From positions 1 through 8,889 of the forward strand of contig CACIPP010000014.1 in assembly GCA_902588515.1 (NCBI GenBank): a DNA stretch of 8,889 bases. Direction: 5' to 3'. Shown here in pieces: positions 1 through 5,035 of this stretch. A model generated the notes under the pieces. It searched no databases. It worked only from the letters and a program-made list of their open reading frames with translations, and was not told the DNA's origin. The translations under genes were made by a program, and so were the position numbers. Numbering within the stretch: position 1 is the stretch's first letter; every line of letters starts with the position of its first letter. This stretch comes from GCA-002704185 sp902588515. Lineage in GTDB: Bacteria; Pseudomonadota; Alphaproteobacteria; Pelagibacterales; Pelagibacteraceae.

Positions 1-507
1 ATTATGATCTTTTAGTTGAAAATATAAGCTCTCTGTAAAACTATTTAAAGCTGACTTTGATGCACAATATGCTCCTGCATTTGGTAAACCTCTGTAACCA
101 GCAACGGATGATACTATTGAAATATGTCCATTTTTTTTATTTTTAAAGTACTCATAGACAGAATTAATAGAATTAATTGTTCCCATATAATTCACATCAT
201 TAATTTCTTTAATTTTGGCTAAATTAAAAGTTTTTTCAGACTGAGGATCGTGAATACCAGTGCAAAAAACTGCCACGCTTATATCTCCAAAATTTGAGCG
301 TATTTTTGAAAATACATCTTTGCACTCTTCAGCATTTTTTATATCAAGTTTAAAAGATTTTATATTTTGGTTAGATTTTTCAATATCTTTTAATAATTCT
401 TCTCTACGAGCCGAAATAGCAACCTTCCAATTATTTTTCGCAAATTTTAAAGCAAGAGCTTTGCCAATTCCGCTACTAGCTCCTGTAATCCAAATTGAAT
501 TTTCCAT
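1..507 (-). CDS. Short-chain dehydrogenase/reductase (SDR), partial at left edge
   Basis: The first 169 residues of a classical SDR can be read from ATG at 507 down to the window edge; the C-terminus is missing. The N-terminus reads MENSIWITGASSGIGKALA, so the Rossmann dinucleotide motif TGxxxGIG lies at about residues 8-15. The catalytic part is visible as ISIVSSVAGYRGLPNAGAY followed by CASK, giving the Ser of the triad and the YxxxK motif. The family uses NAD(H) or NADP(H) to oxidise or reduce alcohol, keto or similar groups. An Arg pair after the second strand (SARREE) is compatible with NADP preference, but this is an inference. The substrate cannot be told from this fragment. No signal peptide is present, so it should be cytoplasmic. 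No Shine-Dalgarno is seen before the ATG. The gene follows the upstream barrel gene on the same strand but is separated from it by a strong terminator. Confidence 0.93.
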   Translation of the reverse strand, partial: MENSIWITGASSGIGKALALKFAKNNWKVAISARREELLKDIEKSNQNIKSFKLDIKNAEECKDVFSKIRSNFGDISVAVFCTGIHDPQSEKTFNLAKIKEINDVNYMGTINSINSVYEYFKNKKNGHISIVSSVAGYRGLPNAGAYCASKSALNSFTESLYFQLKDHN

Positions 508-522
508 TATTATAAATATAGC

Positions 523-561
523 AAAAAAAAAGCGTCTTTGAATATGTCAAAGACGCTTTTT
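523..561 (-). terminator. Rho-independent terminator of the outer-membrane protein gene
   Basis: A perfect 14-bp inverted repeat has arms at 527-540 and 548-561 with a 7-nt loop at 541-547; the core is AGCGTCTTTG pairing with CAAAGACGCT. On the minus strand the stem is followed by a run of nine T (A run at 523-531 on the plus strand). It begins 20 nt after the stop codon of the beta-barrel gene at 581 and ends about 15 nt before the SDR start codon, so it should insulate the SDR gene from the well-expressed upstream gene. A shorter T-rich stretch on the other side could make it weakly bidirectional. Confidence 0.93.
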
Positions 562-580
562 AATTTTTATGTTTTAAATA

Positions 581-1243
581 TTAAAATTTCTTACCAAAAG
601 AAAACATCAACATTGTAAGATCAACGTCTGCCTTCAAATCCTTACCAGTATCGTTACTGGCTGCAGTACCTGAAGAACCTTGTTTTCCGTCTGAACTTGA
701 TGTTACTTCGTCATATGCAGTGTGATTTAACTCGACACGGAAAAATGTGTCATTTGCACCTTCTCTTTCGTATCCAATACCTATTGTTGGACCTATTAGA
801 GTGTCTTCATCATCAGTTAATGATGAACCAGATGCTGTTGCTAAATCTGCAATTTTAACAGTTCCTCTTGATATACCAGCTTTTACGTAAACTTCACCAC
901 CTTGTGGTATTTCTGTACCACCTTTTAGATAAAGCGTTACGTGACCTCTTACTTCTACTGAAGCATCAGTCACTGTTCCATCCGCATCAGCTATTTCTGC
1001 TAGTGGCATAAATGCCAATCCAATAGATACTGGAGCGTTTGGTACATCACCTTCTAAGAAAGCTTGAATTAATGGTCTAGTATCACTGTCACTACCAGTA
1101 CTTTGAACAGTACCACCTTCAGTAACTGTAGCGTCACCTTCTGCGAGTGCCATAGCGATTGAGCCACCAACTTTCATTTCTGCGTGAGCAGAGTAAGTAA
1201 GTGTTATCAAAGAAACAAAAACAGTTAAAAACTTTTTAAGCAT
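581..1243 (-). CDS. Secreted outer-membrane beta-barrel protein (probable eight-stranded OmpA/OmpX-like barrel)
   Basis: This is a 220-residue protein with a Sec signal peptide: MLKK, a hydrophobic stretch, then SAHA with cleavage before residue 22. The mature part has no Cys and is rich in Gly, Ser, Thr, Asp and Glu. I count eight amphipathic beta-like segments, starting near residues 22, 57, 71, 95, 116, 148, 166 and 202. They are linked by acidic or Ser/Gly-rich loops, including a long one at about 181-200. The last strand ends DLTMLMFSFGKKF; the terminal Phe with alternating hydrophobics matches the BAM-recognised beta-signal of Gram-negative outer-membrane proteins. Size and strand count suggest a small barrel like OmpX or OmpW, but no specific family is recognised, so ligand and role are unknown. 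The start is well supported by AAAGGA six nt before the ATG. Composition is less AT-rich than the neighbours, as often seen in highly expressed genes. It has its own promoter, hairpin leader and terminator. Confidence 0.88.
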   Translation of the reverse strand: MLKKFLTVFVSLITLTYSAHAEMKVGGSIAMALAEGDATVTEGGTVQSTGSDSDTRPLIQAFLEGDVPNAPVSIGLAFMPLAEIADADGTVTDASVEVRGHVTLYLKGGTEIPQGGEVYVKAGISRGTVKIADLATASGSSLTDDEDTLIGPTIGIGYEREGANDTFFRVELNHTAYDEVTSSSDGKQGSSGTAASNDTGKDLKADVDLTMLMFSFGKKF

Positions 1244-1249
1244 GTTTTA

Positions 1250-1255
1250 TCCTTT
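1250..1255 (-). promoter_or_regulatory. Ribosome binding site of the outer-membrane protein gene
   Basis: AAAGGA on the minus strand with a 6-nt spacer (TAAAAC) before the ATG at 1243. It is the best Shine-Dalgarno at an annotated start in this window and fixes the start codon of the barrel gene. Confidence 0.8.
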
Positions 1256-1256
1256 A

Positions 1257-1272
1257 TTAATTAATTAATTAA
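1257..1272. repeat. Four tandem TTAA units in the leader of the outer-membrane protein gene
   Basis: TTAA is repeated four times without interruption directly upstream of the Shine-Dalgarno of the barrel gene. It reads the same on both strands. In RNA it would be weakly self-complementary and largely unstructured, which could keep the ribosome site accessible. Slippage-based length variation is possible but is only an inference. Confidence 0.7.
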
Positions 1273-1273
1273 T

Positions 1274-1298
1274 GTTTTTAAGAATCTCCCTTAAAAAC
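1274..1298 (-). promoter_or_regulatory. Hairpin in the 5' leader of the outer-membrane protein mRNA
   Basis: A perfect 9-bp inverted repeat has arms GTTTTTAAG (1274-1282) and CTTAAAAAC (1290-1298) around a 7-nt loop. In the minus-strand transcript the loop reads GGAGATT, so an SD-like GGAG is displayed about 30 nt before the real start region. It lies between the putative transcription start near 1320 and the Shine-Dalgarno at 1250-1255. It is not followed by a T run in the minus direction, so it is not a terminator. A role in mRNA stability, translation control or small-RNA binding is possible but unproven. Confidence 0.55.
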
Positions 1299-1326
1299 AA
1301 GATTTTTATATTCTATTTAATCTCTG

Positions 1327-1356
1327 ATTATAACCCTAAATAACACACATTTCTAA
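1327..1356 (-). promoter_or_regulatory. Putative sigma-70 promoter of the outer-membrane protein gene
   Basis: A perfect -10 hexamer TATAAT lies at 1332-1327 on the minus strand. A partial -35 TTAGAA (4 of 6 to TTGACA) lies 18 nt upstream at 1356-1351. This would start transcription near 1320 and give a leader of about 77 nt, long for this window. The -10 is convincing because the surrounding 1321-1380 stretch is not especially AT-rich. The -35 is weak. Confidence 0.6.
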
Positions 1357-1412
1357 GTAATCCTGTAGTGTGACCTATTTGCAACAATAAAAAATGCTTT
1401 AAAATTATAGGT

Positions 1413-2009
1413 TTATTTGTCTTTTAAAGTATTCCACACCTGATTGAGTCTTTTCTCTCTACCACACCCAGATTTGTAAGCTTTGTAGTGATCTGGATTT
1501 TTTTGATAAAAATTTTGATGATATTCCTCAGCTCTATAAAATTCTTTAAATGGTAAAATATGCGTTTGGATATTTCCAGTATTTATTTTAAGTCTATTTT
1601 TTGATTTGCTTATCTCTTTTTTTTCCTCATCATTTTTAAAAAATATAGCTGATAGATAACTAGAACCTAAGTCACAAAATTGACCTCTATTATTAAATGG
1701 GTCTATATTTTGCCAAAAAAAATCTAATAATTGTGAATATTGTATTTTTTCACTGTCATAGGTTACTTCTATAGCTTCATAATGGCCAGTATTACCTTTT
1801 GTTACTTCTTCATAAGATGGATTTTTTAAATCACCTCCAGTATAGCCTGAAATTACGTTTTTAACCCCTTCAAGCTTGTCAAAGGCTTCTTCCATGCACC
1901 AAAAGCAACCACCTGCAAAAATCGCCTTTTTTTCAATCGCCATACTGATCCTTGGTAAAAGAATAATTATAGCTAATATTAATGTAATTTTTAAGCATTT
2001 AATAAACAT
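1413..2009 (-). CDS. msrA: Peptide methionine (S)-S-oxide reductase MsrA with N-terminal signal peptide
   Basis: MsrA reduces the S epimer of methionine sulfoxide in proteins or free methionine. The hallmark GCFWC lies at residues 34-38, with catalytic Cys35. GYTGG is at 55-59, GHYEA at 75-79 (Glu78 stabilises the sulfoxide), FCDLGSSYLS follows at 111-120, AEEYHQNF is at 160-167, and a likely resolving Cys182 sits in SGCGRE near the C-terminus. The core is full length. The first 24 residues form a Sec signal peptide: Lys4, a hydrophobic Leu/Ile core, then SMA before Ile25, which predicts a periplasmic enzyme. No Shine-Dalgarno precedes the first ATG, and a TATAAA hexamer ends nine nt before it. 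Met23, at 1943-1941, is preceded by AAGGA with a 5-nt spacer and would give a 176-residue cytoplasmic enzyme. The gene is divergent from the peroxiredoxin operon. Confidence 0.95.
   Translation of the reverse strand: MFIKCLKITLILAIIILLPRISMAIEKKAIFAGGCFWCMEEAFDKLEGVKNVISGYTGGDLKNPSYEEVTKGNTGHYEAIEVTYDSEKIQYSQLLDFFWQNIDPFNNRGQFCDLGSSYLSAIFFKNDEEKKEISKSKNRLKINTGNIQTHILPFKEFYRAEEYHQNFYQKNPDHYKAYKSGCGREKRLNQVWNTLKDK
1949..1953 (-). promoter_or_regulatory. Internal Shine-Dalgarno for an alternative msrA start
   Basis: AAGGA on the minus strand, 5 nt before the in-frame ATG of Met23 (1943-1941). Translation from it removes the signal peptide and gives MAIEKKAIFAGG as N-terminus, the normal start of a cytoplasmic MsrA. 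It is stronger than anything before the first ATG at 2009. The same bases also encode Pro-Arg of the signal-peptide tail, so chance cannot be excluded. Confidence 0.5.
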
Positions 2010-2099
2010 ATTTTTGTGTTTATATATGCATCTAAAATTAAGGAAAAATACAAAATGTCGCCTTATTTAAAATTTAAAAGGGGTTAAATTGTTAACATT
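2010..2099. promoter_or_regulatory. Divergent promoter region between msrA and the peroxiredoxin operon
   Basis: This 90-bp spacer must hold promoters for both directions. Toward msrA there is TATAAA at 2024-2019 (minus strand), nine nt before the ATG, with no good -35. Toward the operon there is TAAAAT at 2068-2073, also without a good -35, followed by AAGGGG at about 2078-2083, which lies 16 nt from the ATG and is too far to be a normal Shine-Dalgarno. TGTTAACA at 2090-2097 is a short palindrome just before the operon's first ATG. Shared control of the two oxidative-damage units is plausible but not shown. Confidence 0.4.
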
Positions 2100-2345
2100 A
2101 TGATTAAAAAACTTTTAATAGTTACATCCGCTGTGTTAATAAGCACTTCATTTGCAAATGCTGGTTCATGCCCACTATTAGTAAAAAAAATTGATAATTT
2201 GCTATCTCAAACAAAACAGTTAAGCAAAGAGCAACTTTCAGAAATAAAAAAACTAAGAGATGGTGGTCATAAAGCTCATAAAGAAGGAGATCATGCTGAA
2301 TCTGTTAAAATTCTCAAACAAGCCCTCAAACTATTGGAAGGTTAA
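2100..2345 (+). CDS. Small exported helical protein of unknown function
   Basis: An 81-residue protein starting MIKKLLIVTSAVLISTSFA; cleavage after ANA (residue 21) predicts a periplasmic mature form of 60 residues. The mature chain has one Cys (Cys24) and is otherwise charged and helical: a heptad-like stretch at about 27-53, then LRDGGHKAHKEGDHAESVK at about 52-70 leading into ILKQALKLL. The second half resembles a single TPR unit (Ala, Gly, Ala and hydrophobic spacing), which is only a resemblance. The bases before Cys24 (AGS) do not form a normal lipobox, so I do not call it a lipoprotein. An in-frame TAA at 2085-2087 limits the start to this ATG. It lies 6 nt before the peroxiredoxin gene and is probably co-transcribed with it, suggesting a link to redox stress, but no function is known to me. 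Confidence 0.85.
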   Translation: MIKKLLIVTSAVLISTSFANAGSCPLLVKKIDNLLSQTKQLSKEQLSEIKKLRDGGHKAHKEGDHAESVKILKQALKLLEG

Positions 2346-2351
2346 AACCGA

Positions 2352-3020
2352 ATGTCTCTTAAAATAAACGATACCGCGCCAAATTTTAACGCAGATACAA
2401 CTCATGGCAAAATTAATTTTTATGATTGGTCTAAAGAAAAATGGGTAGTAATATTTTCACACCCAAAAAATTTTACTCCTGTTTGTACAACAGAATTAGG
2501 AAGTCTTCAAAAAATTAAGAGGTCTTTTGATGAAAGAAATGTAAAAATATTGGGATTAAGTGTGGACCCTGTAGAGGATCACGAAAAATGGAGCAAAGAT
2601 ATTGAAGATGTTACAGGTTACAAACCAGACTACCCTTTAATTGGAGATAAAAACTTAGAGATATCTAAAATCTATGGCATGCTCCCTGCAAGTACTTCAG
2701 GTGATTACAAAAATAGAACTGCTGTTGATAATCAAACAGTAAGAAATGTTTTTATTATAAGCCCAGATAAAAAAATAAAACTTATCTTGTCTTATCCAAT
2801 GTCCACTGGAAGAAATTTTGATGAAATATTAAGAGTAATAGACTCATTAAAATTAACAGCTTCTCATAAAGTAGCGACTCCTGCAAATTGGAAAAAGGGG
2901 GATAACGTAATTATCGTTCCTGCAGTGAAAGATGATGAAGCAAAAAAATTATTTCCTGATGGTTGGAAAACAGTAAAGCCTTATATTAGAGAAGTAAAAC
3001 ATCAAGATCTAGAGAAATAA
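2352..3020 (+). CDS. 1-Cys peroxiredoxin (Prx6/AhpC-TSA family)
   Basis: A 222-residue thiol peroxidase that reduces H2O2, organic hydroperoxides or peroxynitrite in the cytoplasm. The N-terminal thioredoxin-fold domain carries HPKNFTPVCTTELG, with peroxidatic Cys45 in the PxxxT/SxxC context and the conserved catalytic Arg at 131 (TVRNVFII). The C-terminal extension from about residue 165 (LKLTASHKVATPANWKKGD, then IVPAVKDDEA and FPDGWKTVKPYIR) is the dimerisation domain of the Prx6 subfamily, and the total length is normal for it. Cys45 is the only cysteine, so no intramolecular resolving thiol exists and an outside thiol reductant is needed. Prx6 proteins usually have Asp where Asn40 is seen here. 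There is no signal peptide and no evident Shine-Dalgarno. The start is 6 nt after the small exported protein gene, and the stop overlaps the rhodanese start, which indicates translational coupling. Confidence 0.95.
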   Translation: MSLKINDTAPNFNADTTHGKINFYDWSKEKWVVIFSHPKNFTPVCTTELGSLQKIKRSFDERNVKILGLSVDPVEDHEKWSKDIEDVTGYKPDYPLIGDKNLEISKIYGMLPASTSGDYKNRTAVDNQTVRNVFIISPDKKIKLILSYPMSTGRNFDEILRVIDSLKLTASHKVATPANWKKGDNVIIVPAVKDDEAKKLFPDGWKTVKPYIREVKHQDLEK

Positions 3021-3382
3021 TGAAAAAATTTGTAGATTTAATGAAAGTTTCTAATGAAATAGAAAATATTTCAGTAGAAGATGCAAAGAAAAAATTAAAC
3101 GACCCAAATGTTCAATTTATAGATGTTAGGGATAAAAGTTCTTTTGAAAAAGGAACGATAGGTAATGCTATTCATTTAGAAAGAGGTTTGCTAGAATTCT
3201 TTTTAGCTGAGGGTAGTCCCCTAGAGAATCAGTTCTTTAAAAATAACCCTAATAAAGAGTATGTTGTATTCTGCGGTCTCGGTGGTCAAAGCACCTTATC
3301 CACAAAAACCATGAAAGAAATGGGCTTAAAAAACGTGAAAAATATGGCTGGTGGATACAAAGAGTGGATAGAAAAAAAATAA
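3020..3382 (+). CDS. Single-domain rhodanese-like sulfurtransferase
   Basis: A 120-residue protein made of one rhodanese homology domain after a short 15-residue N-terminal extension. Visible family elements are VQFIDVRDKSSFEKGTIGNAI at about 31-51, the active-site loop beginning YVVFCGLGGQS with Cys85, and the closing MAGGYKEW at 109-116. Rhodaneses carry sulfane sulfur as a persulfide on the loop Cys and pass it to thiols or other acceptors. The residue usually Arg near the end of the six-residue loop is Gln90 here, which may change substrate preference. No signal peptide is present. The ATG overlaps the peroxiredoxin stop by one base (TAATG), so expression is probably coupled. The pairing suggests handling of protein thiol or persulfide states together with peroxide removal; this is an inference. 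Confidence 0.92.
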   Translation: MKKFVDLMKVSNEIENISVEDAKKKLNDPNVQFIDVRDKSSFEKGTIGNAIHLERGLLEFFLAEGSPLENQFFKNNPNKEYVVFCGLGGQSTLSTKTMKEMGLKNVKNMAGGYKEWIEKK

Positions 3383-3431
3383 ACAAATTTTAATCAAGAC
3401 TTGGTCACATTTTAATATTAACTATTAAAGT

Positions 3432-3584
3432 ATGAAGAAAGTGAACTTAGTAAGACCTGCTGAAGTTGATCCGATAGAAATATCTGAAAAAAAAGAAGGA
3501 TTTTTTTCTAAAGGTGTGGCCCTAATTCTTGGGGCAAACTTGCTTGTCATATTGATGATATATTTAGTTATTTTTAAAGGCTAA
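3432..3584 (+). CDS. Small single-span membrane protein of unknown function (50 residues)
   Basis: An open frame from ATG at 3432 to TAA at 3582-3584 encodes MKKVNLVRPAEVDPIEISEK, then KEGFFSKG, a hydrophobic segment at about residues 28-48 (VALILGANLLVILMIYLVIF) and a short KG tail. The N-terminal 27 residues are charged, and the single helix would anchor the protein in the inner membrane with the N-terminus most likely inside, given its Lys-rich flank. This is a coherent protein-like pattern in a spacer that otherwise has no gene. The start is 49 nt after the rhodanese stop, with only a weak AAAG before the ATG. I do not recognise a family. It could be a small accessory subunit or regulator. 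It sits 62 nt before fumC. Confidence 0.6.
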   Translation: MKKVNLVRPAEVDPIEISEKKEGFFSKGVALILGANLLVILMIYLVIFKG

Positions 3585-3608
3585 GTAATTTCATAAATTC
3601 TGGCCTCA

Positions 3609-3638
3609 TTGTAAAATCGATTTTAATGTATATATAAT
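3609..3638 (+). promoter_or_regulatory. Putative fumC promoter containing a 14-bp palindrome
   Basis: TTGTAA at 3609-3614 (4 of 6 to TTGACA) and a perfect TATAAT at 3633-3638 are separated by 18 nt. Transcription would begin near 3645, almost at the fumC ATG (3647). TAAAATCGATTTTA at 3612-3625 is a perfect palindrome overlapping the -35 and the spacer, the place where a dimeric repressor would sit. In DNA this AT-rich, one or two 14-bp palindromes are expected by chance in a window of this length, so the operator reading is tentative. Confidence 0.45.
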
Positions 3639-3646
3639 AAAGGTAC

Positions 3647-5035
3647 ATGGCGTCTAGAACAGAAAGCGATAGTTTTGGAAAAATCAAAGTTCCATCAGAT
3701 AAATATTGGGGTGCATCTACTCAACGATCATTAAAAAATTTTAAAATCGGAAAATTTAAAGTTCCAATTGAGCAAATTCATTCTATTGCAATTGTAAAAA
3801 AAGCTGCTGCTATTACGAATGCGAAATTTGGTGATTTGGAAAATAGAATTGCAAAAGCAATCATAAAGGCTGCAGATGAGGTTATCGCTGGTAAATTGGA
3901 TGAACATTTTCCACTTGTAGTATGGCAAACAGGTTCGGGGACGCAAACCAACATGAATTTAAATGAGGTTATTGCAAACAGAGCAAATGAAATATTAGGT
4001 TCTAAATTGGGTGCAAAAAAACCAGTTCATCCTAACGATCACGTAAATAAAGCTCAATCAACCAATGATACATTTCCTACAGCAATGCATATATCAATTG
4101 CTATGATGGCAAATAAAAAATTAATACCAGCCATAACAAAACTTGAAAAAACCTTAGGTAAAAAGGCTAATCAATTTAAAGATATCGTAAAAATAGGGAG
4201 AACTCATTTACAAGATGCTACCCCATTAACATTAGGTCAAGAATTTTCAGGATATCACATGCAAGTTACAAAATGTCTTGCTAGAATTAAAAGAGCATTA
4301 AAGGAAATATATCCGTTAGCACAAGGCGGGACTGCTGTTGGGACAGGAATAAATACAAAAAAAGGATGGGATAAAAAAATAGCAAAAGAAATATCTAAAA
4401 TTACAAGATTACCTTTCGAAACAGCAAAAAATAAATTTGAAGCCTTAGCAGCGCATGATTCAATAGTTAACTTTTCTGGTACCCTTAATACAACTGCAGT
4501 GGCATTAATGAAAATTGCAAATGACATTAGATTTTTAGGATCAGGTCCTAGAGCTGGATATGGTGAATTAATATTACCTGAAAATGAGCCCGGCTCTTCA
4601 ATAATGCCGGGAAAAGTAAATCCAACTCAGTGTGAGGCGGTAACTATGGTTTGTGTGAAAGTTATTGGAAATCATAATGGAATTACCATGGCAGGATCAC
4701 ATGGACATTTTGAACTCAATGTGTTCAAACCTTTAATAATTCATAATATAGTTCAATCAATTGATCTAATCTCTGATTCTGTAAATTGTTTTATTAGTAG
4801 CTGTCTAAATGGAATTAAAGCAGATAAGAAAAAGATAAATAAATATTTAAAAGAGTCATTGATGCTTGTTACAGCATTATCTCCGATTATAGGTTACGAC
4901 AATGCAAGTAAGATCGCAAAGAGTGCGCATAAAAATGGAACTACACTCAGATTTGAAGCTTTAAGAAGTGGATTGATTGAGGAAAAAACGTTTAACAAAG
5001 TAATGAATCCAAAAAAAATGACTAGACCAAGTTAA
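3647..5035 (+). CDS. fumC: Class II fumarate hydratase (fumarase C)
   Basis: Fumarase C interconverts fumarate and L-malate in the TCA cycle as an iron-independent cytoplasmic homotetramer. The protein has 462 residues, the normal family length. Conserved regions appear in order: the N-terminal SDSFGKIKVPSDKYWGASTQ, TGSGTQTNMNLNEV at 95-108, HPNDHVNKAQSTNDTFPTA at 128-146, GRTHLQDATPLTLGQEFSGY at 184-203 with catalytic His187, and the superfamily signature GSSIMPGKVNP at 316-326 carrying the catalytic Ser. The combination of HPNDHVN, TGSGTQTN and length favours fumarase over aspartase or argininosuccinate lyase. AAAGG at 3639-3643 lies only 3 nt before the ATG, too close for a good Shine-Dalgarno, while the -10 box ends 8 nt before it. 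The stop codon overlaps the end of the convergent AsmA-like gene, and no terminator hairpin is seen. Confidence 0.97.
   Translation: MASRTESDSFGKIKVPSDKYWGASTQRSLKNFKIGKFKVPIEQIHSIAIVKKAAAITNAKFGDLENRIAKAIIKAADEVIAGKLDEHFPLVVWQTGSGTQTNMNLNEVIANRANEILGSKLGAKKPVHPNDHVNKAQSTNDTFPTAMHISIAMMANKKLIPAITKLEKTLGKKANQFKDIVKIGRTHLQDATPLTLGQEFSGYHMQVTKCLARIKRALKEIYPLAQGGTAVGTGINTKKGWDKKIAKEISKITRLPFETAKNKFEALAAHDSIVNFSGTLNTTAVALMKIANDIRFLGSGPRAGYGELILPENEPGSSIMPGKVNPTQCEAVTMVCVKVIGNHNGITMAGSHGHFELNVFKPLIIHNIVQSIDLISDSVNCFISSCLNGIKADKKKINKYLKESLMLVTALSPIIGYDNASKIAKSAHKNGTTLRFEALRSGLIEEKTFNKVMNPKKMTRPS

Noticed and set aside
508..522. TATAAT-like sequences between the terminator and the SDR start codon as an SDR promoter.
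   Set aside because: The TATAAT ends 1 nt before the ATG, and the perfect TTGACA upstream lies inside the terminator hairpin 24 nt from the nearer hexamer (TATATT); neither spacing is workable.
260..541. Plus-strand open frame opposite the SDR gene and terminator.
   Set aside because: It is antisense to a clear SDR carrying TGxxxGIG and YxxxK motifs and runs through the terminator; its translation has no domain-like features.
1344..1372. CACAC (1344-1348) and GTGTG (1368-1372) as an inverted repeat flanking the -35 of the outer-membrane gene.
   Set aside because: Only 5 bp per arm with a 19-nt spacer and no extension; easily chance, so not listed as an operator.
2157..2171. Lipobox before Cys24 of the small exported protein (AGSC).
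   Set aside because: The -3 position is Ala and -1 is Ser, with a normal ANA cleavage site just before; signal peptidase I processing is more likely.
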